A stretch of 6,899 nucleotides of DNA from Clostridia bacterium (GTDB lineage Bacteria; Bacillota; Clostridia; Christensenellales; Aristaeellaceae). The stretch is from positions 1 through 6,899 of the forward strand of contig JAFZLE010000077.1 of assembly GCA_017551645.1 (NCBI GenBank), read 5' to 3'. Shown here piece after piece: positions 1-5,646 of the stretch (position 1 is the first letter of the stretch; every line of letters starts with the position of its first letter). Below the pieces are notes generated by a model. It saw only the letters and a program-made list of their open reading frames with translations. It did no database searches and was not told the origin of the DNA. The position numbers were made by a program, and so were the translations under genes.

Positions 1-1188
1 GGGGGCAGTGCCGGAGGGATAGCAGTTTATCTTGGCGTCGTCGCGGTAGTTGTAGTTCCACTTGTCCACGCCCCACCTGCGCCCGTCGGGCAGCTGAGTC
101 TTGGGATACTTTACTTCGCTGCCATCCTTTTTGCACAGCTTCTGCCCCAGCTTGGCGGCGCCTACGGGGCACACTTCCACGCACTTGCCGCAGGCTACGC
201 ACTTGTCCTTTTCCACGTGGGCGCGGTAGGCGGAGGCGGACAGGTTGGGCGTGTTGTACAGCTGGCTGGTCCTCAGGGCGTTGCACACCCCCGGGGCGCA
301 GTTGCATATGGCCACTATCTTGCCTTCGCCGTCTATGTTGGTTATCTGGTGCACGTAGCCGTGGCGCTCCGCGCGCTCCAGTATCTCGTATACTTCTTCC
401 TTGGTGACGTACCTGCCTATGCCGCGGTCGTCCATGTACTCCGCCATGTCGCCCATGCCTATGCAGTAATTGCCGCAGATCTCGCCGCTGCCTTCGCCCC
501 GCATGGACTGCTGCTTGCGGCAGGAGCACTCGGAGATGCCGAACTTGTCGTACATGTCTATCCAGCGGGACAGGTGCTCCACGGGCACGGACTTGTTCTC
601 CATGCTTATGGCCTTTTCCACGGGGATGACGTGCATGCCTATGCCGCTGCCTCCCGGAGGCACCATCTGGGTTATGCCGCCCAGGGGCAGCTGGGTCATC
701 AGGTTAAAGAAGGTGGCCAGCTGGGGGAACTCGTCGGTAAGCTTGTCCTGCATCATCATGAATTCCGCGCTGCCGGGCACGAATATAGGCAGCTCGTACT
801 GCAGGTGCCTATCGGGCGTTTTTGCCCGGTTCTGCTCGATCACGCCTATCCAGCGCAGGCGCTCAACCATCTTCCGGCAGTCCTCGACGGACATGCCGTT
901 TTTCTGCGCAAGCTCCTCCACCGTGTAGGGCACGCGGGTCTTTTTGAAGCTCAAAAGGAACTTGACCTGCTCCTTGGTGAGGATCATGTCCAGCATCCAG
1001 TACTCGGGGTCCCGGTTGTTTATTTTGCCGGTGAACTTTTTAAGGTAGCGGTCGGTGATGAGCGTAGCCAGCTTCAGCACCAGCTTTTCTTTTTCGGGAT
1101 CCGGCGCGACGTAGTTAGGGTCCTGCCAGTAGTCCCTTTCGTTTATCATCGGGTCGCCGGGTTTCCATTCCGCGAAAGACCTGCCCAT
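1..1188 (-). CDS. N-terminal part of a large iron-sulfur (probably flavin-dependent NAD(P)H) oxidoreductase; runs off the left edge
   Basis: The frame is open from ATG at 1188 to base 1 (396 codons, no stop), so the 3' part is missing. An AAAGGAG ribosome site lies 9 bases before the ATG. Residues about 85-120 look like a winged-helix fold. Cysteines follow in groups: C221/C223, C238/C242, C295/C297/C302, then a ferredoxin motif C330-x2-C333-x2-C336-x3-C340-P, then C352 and C389. The window ends at KINCYPSGTAP. From memory of anaerobe proteins of about 900 residues, this segment leads into a second cysteine-rich module and a GltD/dihydropyrimidine-dehydrogenase-like FAD and NAD(P) domain. That continuation is inferred, not seen. 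Such a protein would move electrons between NAD(P)H, flavin and 4Fe-4S clusters in the cytoplasm; substrate and partner are unknown. It is the last visible gene of the leftward operon, 40 bases after popT. It could instead be a stand-alone ferredoxin-like protein if a stop lies just outside. Confidence 0.8.
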   Translation of the reverse strand, partial: MGRSFAEWKPGDPMINERDYWQDPNYVAPDPEKEKLVLKLATLITDRYLKKFTGKINNRDPEYWMLDMILTKEQVKFLLSFKKTRVPYTVEELAQKNGMSVEDCRKMVERLRWIGVIEQNRAKTPDRHLQYELPIFVPGSAEFMMMQDKLTDEFPQLATFFNLMTQLPLGGITQMVPPGGSGIGMHVIPVEKAISMENKSVPVEHLSRWIDMYDKFGISECSCRKQQSMRGEGSGEICGNYCIGMGDMAEYMDDRGIGRYVTKEEVYEILERAERHGYVHQITNIDGEGKIVAICNCAPGVCNALRTSQLYNTPNLSASAYRAHVEKDKCVACGKCVEVCPVGAAKLGQKLCKKDGSEVKYPKTQLPDGRRWGVDKWNYNYRDDAKINCYPSGTAP

Positions 1189-1228
1189 GGATGCGCGCTC
1201 CTTTCGGATAGTCGGTGGTACGGGGGAA

Positions 1229-2125
1229 TTACGCTTTGTTCTGCTTTTCGCCGATCAGCTCGAAGAAGGTGATCACCGCGCCGCCGATCACGAAGGCGAT
1301 AAGGGGCGCGGCCTGGGCGGCGGCGGGGAAGCCCGGGAACACGGGCAGTATTGAGCCTATCACGAAGCCCAGTATGGCGGAATAGGTGGCCTGGGAGTGG
1401 TTCTTCATGAGCCAGCGGATGAGCTTGGCCACGAACACCAGACCCAGCACGCAGCCCACGCCGAAGGGCAGCAGGGTAACGATGTCAAAGTGCGCCACCG
1501 CGTCGATAACGGCCTTGTACTGGCCCAGCATGACCATCACGAGGGAGCCGGAGATGCCGGGGATTATCATGGTGGAGCAGGCGATGGCGCCGTACACCAC
1601 CAGCATCACGAGCCTGAAGGCGGAGTGGTCGGCGGTGTACTCGGCGGAAGCGTCCTCGGCGTTTTTGATGGCTTCCTTCTGAGCCGACGCATCGGACAGG
1701 AACATGAACACCATAAGCGCCAGCACCAGCAGGAAGATCACCACGTGCAGGGGCTTTATGTCGAGCTTTTTCTTTTCGTTGTACGCGGCGCGCCTGAATA
1801 TGCCGGGTATGGAGAATATGATGATGCCTATAAAGAACATCTGGGTGACATCCGCGTGCCTGGAGAGCAGGCCGCTCATCACCTTGCCGAAGAGGAGTAT
1901 CGCTATGCCCATGCCGATGACTATGGGCAGGAAGAACTTCCACTCGGTCTTTATCTTTTTGAAGAAGTCGGTGATGATGCCGATTATGCGCTCGTACAGG
2001 CCCAGCACCACCATAACGGTGCCGCCGGAAACGCCCGGTATCACGTTGGCGAAGCCGAATAGTATGCCCGCCACTACGCGGTAGATGATCTGGCCCACGC
2101 TGTTTTCGCTGAGTGTTTTCTGCAT
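1229..2125 (-). CDS. popT: DUF368 family membrane protein, PopT-type undecaprenyl phosphate transporter
   Basis: This 298-residue protein is almost all membrane helices. The DUF368 signature is seen twice: ANVIPGVSGGTVMVVLGLYE at residues 26-45 and a matching IIPGISGSLVMVMLGQYK at 187-204. The two copies point to the duplicated, probably inverted, fold of the family. Likely helices lie near residues 12-40, 64-88, 94-112, 126-145, 170-200, 213-240, 246-265 and 272-292. A polar loop (145-170) joins the halves. Family knowledge: DUF368 (PopT) and DedA (UptA) proteins return undecaprenyl phosphate, the lipid carrier for peptidoglycan and other wall polymers, across the cytoplasmic membrane. The function here rests on that homology. 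The ATG at 2125 is supported by AGGAG 6 bases upstream. The gene is 62 bases downstream of ruvC and 40 bases upstream of the Fe-S oxidoreductase, so it is probably cotranscribed with both. Family assignment is firm; the exact lipid is less so. Confidence 0.9.
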   Translation of the reverse strand: MQKTLSENSVGQIIYRVVAGILFGFANVIPGVSGGTVMVVLGLYERIIGIITDFFKKIKTEWKFFLPIVIGMGIAILLFGKVMSGLLSRHADVTQMFFIGIIIFSIPGIFRRAAYNEKKKLDIKPLHVVIFLLVLALMVFMFLSDASAQKEAIKNAEDASAEYTADHSAFRLVMLVVYGAIACSTMIIPGISGSLVMVMLGQYKAVIDAVAHFDIVTLLPFGVGCVLGLVFVAKLIRWLMKNHSQATYSAILGFVIGSILPVFPGFPAAAQAAPLIAFVIGGAVITFFELIGEKQNKA

Positions 2126-2187
2126 GATGTGCTCCTGAAAAAAGAAATAATGGTTATATTATCGCCATCCCATTCGGGGGGGCAGGG

Positions 2188-2682
2188 TCATTTGATCTTA
2201 AAGTCCTCTTTTGCATGCTGGCAGTTGGCGTGGGTGATGGCCACGGCCACCGCGTCGGCGGCGTCGTCGGGCTTTATAGGGGCGTCCAGCTTGAGCAGCA
2301 GCTTGACCATGCTCTGCATCTGCTGCTTTTCCGCCCGGCCCCAGCCGGTGATGGCCTGCTTTATCTGCAGGGGCGTGTACTCGTACAGGTTCTCCGTCCT
2401 CTGGGCGCACGCCACCAGCGCCGCGCCCCTGGCCTGGGCCACGGCTATGGCGGTGGTCACGTTCTGGTTGAAGAAAAGCTCCTCGAACGCCACGTCGTCG
2501 GGCTGGTAGATGTCGAACAGCTGGCTTAAGCCTGTGTATATGCTCCTCAGGCGCTGGGGCATGGGGGAATGGGCCATGGTGGAGATGACCCCGCTGGTCA
2601 GAAGCGTGTACTTACCGCCGGTGTAGTCGATCACCCCGTAGCCCATCAGAGCCAGGCCGGGGTCAATTCCCAGAATTCTCAA
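2188..2682 (-). CDS. ruvC: RuvC, crossover junction endodeoxyribonuclease (TTG start)
   Basis: RuvC is the dimeric metal-dependent nuclease that cuts Holliday junctions moved by RuvAB, finishing recombinational repair. The 164-residue length fits the family. The RNase H-like fold starts with MRILGIDPGLALMGYG, giving catalytic D7. The second acid is E67 in AFEELFFNQN, and the last pair is D140 and D143 in DDAADAVAVAITH, matching D7, E66, D138 and D141 of the E. coli enzyme. The start is TTG at 2682. It places the conserved MRILGIDPG at the N-terminus and has a strong GGGGAGG site 5 bases upstream. The first 20 bases overlap the end of the Nudix gene in another frame, so translation is probably coupled. 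No ruvA or ruvB is visible in the window; in many bacteria they follow ruvC, but here popT does. Confidence 0.95.
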   Translation of the reverse strand: MRILGIDPGLALMGYGVIDYTGGKYTLLTSGVISTMAHSPMPQRLRSIYTGLSQLFDIYQPDDVAFEELFFNQNVTTAIAVAQARGAALVACAQRTENLYEYTPLQIKQAITGWGRAEKQQMQSMVKLLLKLDAPIKPDDAADAVAVAITHANCQHAKEDFKIK

Positions 2683-3142
2683 AGCCGCCTCCCCGCTTCT
2701 CGCTGCCCAGGAACAGGGTCTCGCCGTAGTCTATCAGGGCAGGCAGGTTGTCCCGTATCACACGGGGGAACAGGGGCGCCTCGGAAGCCTGCCTTAAGGT
2801 GAGCCATTCCATGCCCACCTGGTACAGGTCCCTTTCGGCGGGTTCCCTGACGGGCACGTCCTTGTCGGGCCTGCACAGGAACACGAAGTACATTTTGTGG
2901 GCGCTCACCGCGCCCTGGGCGTTCTGTGTCACCCGCTCGAACACGCAGCTTAAGCGCATGGGAGTGACGGTGAGGCCCGTCTCCTCCATCACCTCGCGTT
3001 TTACCGCTTCGGTGAGTATCTCGCCGTCGTGCATGCCGCCGCCGGGCAGGGTGTAATAGACTCCCGCGTGGGAGACGCACTTATTCAGCAAAAGCCTGCC
3101 CTCATCAAGTATCAGGGCTTTCGCGGAGCATCTTATGGACAT
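2663..3142 (-). CDS. Nudix (MutT-like) hydrolase
   Basis: Nudix enzymes hydrolyse nucleoside diphosphates linked to another group X, often damaged or surplus nucleotides or dinucleotide cofactors. A complete Nudix box G-x5-E-x7-REV-x-EE-x-GL is seen, with G35, E41, R49, E50, E53, E54, G56 and L57 (numbered from the ATG at 3142). It follows the LPGGG turn typical of the fold. The protein has 159 residues, a usual single-domain size, and is predicted cytoplasmic. Two ATGs are possible, 3148 and 3142. The GGAAGG site is only 1 base from the first but 7 bases from the second, so I chose 3142 (MSIRCSAKALILDEG). It is the first gene of the leftward operon, and its 3' end overlaps ruvC by 20 bases. 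That pairing suggests a nucleotide or DNA-maintenance role, but the substrate cannot be read from the sequence. Confidence 0.9.
   Translation of the reverse strand: MSIRCSAKALILDEGRLLLNKCVSHAGVYYTLPGGGMHDGEILTEAVKREVMEETGLTVTPMRLSCVFERVTQNAQGAVSAHKMYFVFLCRPDKDVPVREPAERDLYQVGMEWLTLRQASEAPLFPRVIRDNLPALIDYGETLFLGSEKRGGGFENSGN
2688..2694 (-). promoter_or_regulatory. Ribosome binding site of ruvC, inside the Nudix gene
   Basis: GGGGAGG on the minus strand lies 5 bases before the TTG start of ruvC. It sits in the last codons of the Nudix gene (its Gly-rich EKRGGGF tail) and decides the TTG start, as no ATG in the same frame gives the conserved N-terminus. The overlap suggests coupled translation. 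Confidence 0.75.
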
Positions 3143-3149
3143 GGGCATA

Positions 3150-3155
3150 CCTTCC
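3150..3155 (-). promoter_or_regulatory. Ribosome binding site that favours the second ATG of the Nudix gene
   Basis: GGAAGG on the minus strand is 1 base from the ATG at 3148 and 7 bases from the in-frame ATG at 3142. Normal spacing favours 3142. The longer form would add only Met-Pro. Confidence 0.6.
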
Positions 3156-3177
3156 GTATTTTAGGAAATGATATATT

Positions 3178-3206
3178 ATTATACATCTATCATACGGATT
3201 TGGCAA
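3178..3206 (-). promoter_or_regulatory. Sigma-A type promoter of the Nudix-ruvC-popT-oxidoreductase operon
   Basis: Read on the minus strand, TTGCCA (3206-3201) is followed after exactly 17 bases by a perfect TATAAT (3183-3178). This is five of six -35 bases plus a full -10. Transcription would start near 3171, giving a leader of about 30 bases before the Nudix ATG at 3142. It is the only strong promoter seen for the leftward genes. Confidence 0.75.
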
Positions 3207-3215
3207 GGGATTGCC
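3202..3215. repeat. Small inverted repeat overlapping the -35 of the leftward promoter
   Basis: GGCAA-GGGA-TTGCC is a perfect 5-base inverted repeat with a 4-base centre. One arm lies within the TTGCCA -35 element of the leftward promoter. It could be an operator or chance; arms this short are weak evidence. Confidence 0.35.
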
Positions 3216-3227
3216 CTGTTAGCTTTT

Positions 3228-3250
3228 GGCGGCGGCGCCGGGGCCGCGGC
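3228..3250. other. GC-only block within the AT-rich divergent intergenic region
   Basis: These 23 bases are all G or C, in a gap that is otherwise AT-rich. The block can fold as GCGGC (3232-3236) with GCCGC (3243-3247) around a 6-base loop. It shares GGCGGCGCCG with the ftsH-hisS gap. No gene or known site is recognised; it lies upstream of both divergent promoters. Confidence 0.4.
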
Positions 3251-3288
3251 ATCCACCTTTTACACACATTTAATGCTTCCAAAGCGAA

Positions 3289-3305
3289 TTTGACCTACTT
3301 TGACG
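3289..3305 (-). promoter_or_regulatory. Putative CtsR operator at the ftsH promoter
   Basis: Plus strand: TTTGACC-TAC-TTTGACG. On the minus strand this is CGTCAAA-GTA-GGTCAAA. The CtsR consensus of Gram-positive bacteria is RGTCAAA-NAN-RGTCAAA, so 13 of 14 heptad bases and the exact 3-base spacing match. The mismatches are C for R at the first base and T for A in the middle of the spacer. The right heptad contains the candidate TTGACG -35, as expected for a repressor that blocks polymerase. CtsR represses clp genes until heat or protein stress, and in some lactic acid bacteria it is reported to control ftsH. Because one heptad is itself -35-like, part of the match could be chance. No ctsR gene is in the window. 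Confidence 0.6.
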
Positions 3306-3335
3306 TTTGCGTTTTTCGGGGAATTATGATACAAT
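3300..3335 (+). promoter_or_regulatory. Promoter of ftsH
   Basis: The best -10 is TACAAT at 3330-3335 with an extended TG one base upstream (TGATACAAT, 3327-3335). An overlapping alternative is TATGAT at 3325-3330, which lies 19 bases from TTGACG at 3300-3305. Transcription would start near 3342, leaving about 40 bases of leader with the AGAGGA ribosome site at 3367-3372. Confidence 0.6.
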
Positions 3336-3381
3336 AAACAACAAATAGCGTTCAGTGTTTTGAAAGAGAGGAAATTCTGTA

Positions 3382-5490
3382 TTGGATAACAGACGAAGGG
3401 GCATATTCAGGACCCTGGCGATCTACGCGATAATCATCGCGGGCATACTGCTGGTAGTCACCATGACGGGGACGCCTTCCCAGATGACCGAGCCCGAGGT
3501 ATTGAGCTATTCCCAGCTGCTGGAAAGGATCGAGAACGACCTTAAGCTCTCCGAGGGCATGGAAGGCGCGTCCGCTTCCGGCACGGTGAAAAGCGTGCTC
3601 ATACAGGAGGACAGGCTGTACGGTCTGAAAGAGAACAGCGCGATCCCCGACGAGCGTTTCGGCAACAAGTATTACGACTTTGCCTCCACACTGCCCTCCA
3701 CGGAGCAGTTCTACAAGGACGTAAGCGCCATATACGAAGCCGTGCTGGGCAGGAGCGTGAGCCCCACCGGCTACCGCTTCACATTCTCCACCCAGGAGGC
3801 GGAGAGCCCCAGCGTATTCCTGCAGCTGCTGCCCTCCATAATCTCCATACTGCTGTTCGTGGGCATAATGATATTCATCATGCGCATGCAGTCCGGGGCG
3901 AACCGGGGCGCGAACAACTTCGTAAGGGGCAGGACCAAGCTGGTGGATCCCTCCAAGAACCCCATCCGCTACCCCGACGTGGCGGGCGCCGAGGAGGAGA
4001 AGCAGGAACTTAAGGAGGTCGTGGACTTCCTTAAGGCTCCCGACAAGTACACCAAGCTGGGCGCGAAGATACCCAAGGGCGTTCTGCTCATAGGCCCTCC
4101 CGGCACCGGCAAGACGCTGCTGGCAAAGGCGGTGGCGGGCGAAGCGGGCGTGCCCTTCTACACCATCAGCGGCTCCGAGTTCATGGAAATGTACGTGGGC
4201 GTGGGCGCCAGCCGTGTGCGCGACCTGTTCGACCAGGCCAAGAAGACCGCCCCCAGCATGATATTCATAGACGAGATCGACGCCATCGGCCGCCAGAGGG
4301 GCGCGGGCCTGGGCGGTGGACACGACGAAAGGGAGCAGACGCTCAACCAGCTTTTGGTGGAGATGGACGGCTTTACCCCCAATTCCGGCGTTATCGTGCT
4401 GGCTGCCACCAACCGCAGCGACATCCTCGACCCGGCGCTTCTGCGTCCCGGCCGCTTCGACAGGCAGGTAGTGGTCAACTACCCCGACGTCAAGGGCCGC
4501 GAGGAGATACTTAAAGTCCATTCCAAGGGCAAGCCCCTGGACCAGGACGTGGACCTGCACACTATCGCCATAATGACCGCCGGCGCCACGGGCGCGGACC
4601 TGGCCAACATAATGAACGAGGCCGCCCTGCTCACCGCCCGCGAGAACAAGCAGAAGATAGGCTTCTCCGAGATCGAGGCTGCCATCAACCGCGTGACCAT
4701 GGGGCTTGAAAAGAAGAGCCACCTGATCCCCCCCAAGGACAAGGAGATGACCGCCTATCACGAGGCGGGCCACGCTCTGGTGGCATACTACATCCCCGAG
4801 TGCGAGAAGGTGCAGGAGATCACAACCGTGCCCCGGGGCATGGCGGGCGGCTACACCAAGTGGCTGCCGGACGAGAAGACCAACTACATGACCTCCCGCC
4901 GCCTGCGCGCCCATATCGCCATGGCCATGGGCGGCATGTGCGCCGAGCAGCTGGTGTACGGCGACGTGACCACCGGCGGCACCAGCGACATCAAAAACGC
5001 CACCTCCCTTGCCCGCAGCATGGTCACCGAGTACGGCATGAGCGACCTGGGCCCCATCTTCTTGAGCGGCGAAAGGGAAGTGTTCCTGGGCCGCCAGTTC
5101 GCCCAGACCTCTTCCGGCCTGTCCGAGAAGCTGATGAGCGACGTGGACGACGAGGTGAGGAAACTCATAAACGAGGGCAGACAGCGCGCCACCGAGATAC
5201 TGGAGCAGCACCGCGACAAGCTGGAAGGGCTGGTCAAACTGCTTCTGGAAAAAGAGAAGCTGGACCGCGAGGCCTTCGAAGCCTTTATGGAAGACAGGGA
5301 GTACGACCCCGCCAAGGCAGAGGCGTACCGCTTCTTCAAGCAGGAAGCCGCTAAGATCGACGCGGAAGCTGTCCCCGCCGGGGAAAAACAGCCCGCCGCG
5401 GAGGAGAAGCCCGCGGAGGAAGCTCCTTCCTCTGATCCCGCGCAACCCGGGAGCGAAGCGCCTGCCGGAGAAGAGAAACCGGAAGAATAG
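3382..5490 (+). CDS. ftsH: FtsH, membrane-bound ATP-dependent zinc metalloprotease (TTG start)
   Basis: FtsH is a hexameric AAA+ protease that extracts and degrades damaged membrane proteins and some cytosolic regulators. This copy has 702 residues. Helix 1 spans about 9-29, an outer domain 31-145, and helix 2 about 146-167. The AAA+ domain has Walker A GPPGTGKT (238-245), Walker B IFIDEID (294-300), pore motif Y271-V-G (Phe in E. coli), and the second region of homology with arginine fingers in RPGRFDR (355-361). The zinc site is H460-E461-A-G-H464, with D536 the likely third ligand. A coiled stretch (about 585-640) precedes a Pro/Glu/Ala-rich tail (661-702), probably disordered. The start is TTG at 3382 with AGAGGA 9 bases upstream; it gives the basic MDNRRRG before helix 1, and no ATG fits. 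A CtsR-like site covers the promoter. Neither tilS nor hpt, common partners of ftsH in Bacillota, lies beside it. Confidence 0.97.
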   Translation: MDNRRRGIFRTLAIYAIIIAGILLVVTMTGTPSQMTEPEVLSYSQLLERIENDLKLSEGMEGASASGTVKSVLIQEDRLYGLKENSAIPDERFGNKYYDFASTLPSTEQFYKDVSAIYEAVLGRSVSPTGYRFTFSTQEAESPSVFLQLLPSIISILLFVGIMIFIMRMQSGANRGANNFVRGRTKLVDPSKNPIRYPDVAGAEEEKQELKEVVDFLKAPDKYTKLGAKIPKGVLLIGPPGTGKTLLAKAVAGEAGVPFYTISGSEFMEMYVGVGASRVRDLFDQAKKTAPSMIFIDEIDAIGRQRGAGLGGGHDEREQTLNQLLVEMDGFTPNSGVIVLAATNRSDILDPALLRPGRFDRQVVVNYPDVKGREEILKVHSKGKPLDQDVDLHTIAIMTAGATGADLANIMNEAALLTARENKQKIGFSEIEAAINRVTMGLEKKSHLIPPKDKEMTAYHEAGHALVAYYIPECEKVQEITTVPRGMAGGYTKWLPDEKTNYMTSRRLRAHIAMAMGGMCAEQLVYGDVTTGGTSDIKNATSLARSMVTEYGMSDLGPIFLSGEREVFLGRQFAQTSSGLSEKLMSDVDDEVRKLINEGRQRATEILEQHRDKLEGLVKLLLEKEKLDREAFEAFMEDREYDPAKAEAYRFFKQEAAKIDAEAVPAGEKQPAAEEKPAEEAPSSDPAQPGSEAPAGEEKPEE

Positions 5491-5498
5491 TCCCGAGA

Positions 5499-5514
5499 GG
5501 TCCCATTTTGGACC
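5499..5514 (+). other. Hairpin 1 after ftsH (overlaps hairpin 2)
   Basis: GGTCC-CATTTT-GGACC is a 5-base stem 8 bases after the ftsH stop. Its last three bases (ACC, 5512-5514) are also the first three of the next, stronger stem, so the full two stems cannot form together. Confidence 0.45.
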
Positions 5515-5532
5515 GGTAAGAAACTTACCGGT
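5512..5532 (+). terminator. Strong 9-bp hairpin after ftsH; terminator-like but with no U tract
   Basis: ACCGGTAAG (5512-5520) and CTTACCGGT (5524-5532) pair perfectly around the loop AAA. The hairpin is placed where a terminator would be, 21 bases after the ftsH stop. Neither strand has a T run after the stem (plus strand continues AGAAAACGG), so it does not look like a normal intrinsic terminator. It may protect the ftsH mRNA 3' end, act as a processing or attenuation element before hisS, or bind a protein as DNA. Confidence 0.45.
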
Positions 5533-5545
5533 AGAAAACGGCTCC

Positions 5546-5581
5546 CTAATATAAAAGACTAATAAACAAAGAACTAATATA
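5546..5581 (+). repeat. Three direct copies of CTAATA between ftsH and hisS
   Basis: CTAATATA (5546-5553), CTAATA (5559-5564) and CTAATATA (5574-5581) are spaced 13 and 15 bases apart. TAATAT at 5547-5552 or 5575-5580 could be a -10 for a hisS promoter, but no good -35 is seen at normal distance. They may instead be a cluster of binding sites or simply low-complexity AT sequence. Confidence 0.4.
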
Positions 5582-5597
5582 GGACTGAACGACAAAG

Positions 5598-5609
5598 GGC
5601 GGCGCCGCC
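5598..5609. repeat. 12-base perfect palindrome in the hisS leader
   Basis: GGCGGCGCCGCC reads the same on both strands. In RNA it gives a 4-base GC stem with a 4-base loop, followed by a second weak stem (5617-5622 with 5628-5633) just before the hisS ribosome site. No T-box features such as the AGGGTGGNACC bulge are present, so this is not a recognisable T-box leader. Confidence 0.4.
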
Positions 5610-5646
5610 GTCACATCTCGAAGCTGTTTCGGGAAAAGGAGACCGG

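Noticed and set aside
217..1272. A 351-codon open frame on the plus strand
   Set aside because: It is the shadow of the minus-strand Fe-S oxidoreductase, which has a ribosome site, a ferredoxin motif and an unbroken frame to base 1. The shadow is His/Val/Ala-rich with no known motif and runs into the end of popT.
1397..2062. Plus-strand open frame of 221 codons rich in His, Glu and Gly
   Set aside because: It is antisense to popT, whose duplicated DUF368 signature is clear; the composition is that of a codon shadow.
2176..2182. Run of seven G just downstream of the ruvC stop, considered as a phase-variable tract
   Set aside because: It lies in a non-coding gap, not in a reading frame or between promoter elements, and is short, so there is no mechanism to support.
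3202..3230. Hairpin GGCAA/TTGCC followed by CTTTT as a terminator on the plus strand
   Set aside because: No plus-strand gene ends here, the stem is only 5 bases, and the T run is 11 or more bases beyond the stem.
3352..5595. A 747-codon open frame on the minus strand, antisense to ftsH
   Set aside because: ftsH on the plus strand has every family motif. The antisense frame is low-complexity, rich in Gly, His, Val and Ala, as expected from the mirror of GC-biased codons, and has no recognisable domain.
5491..5646. T-box riboswitch before hisS
   Set aside because: T-boxes are common before synthetase genes in Bacillota, but the gap is short and lacks the AGGGTGGNACC antiterminator bulge, a specifier-loop region and a U-tract terminator.
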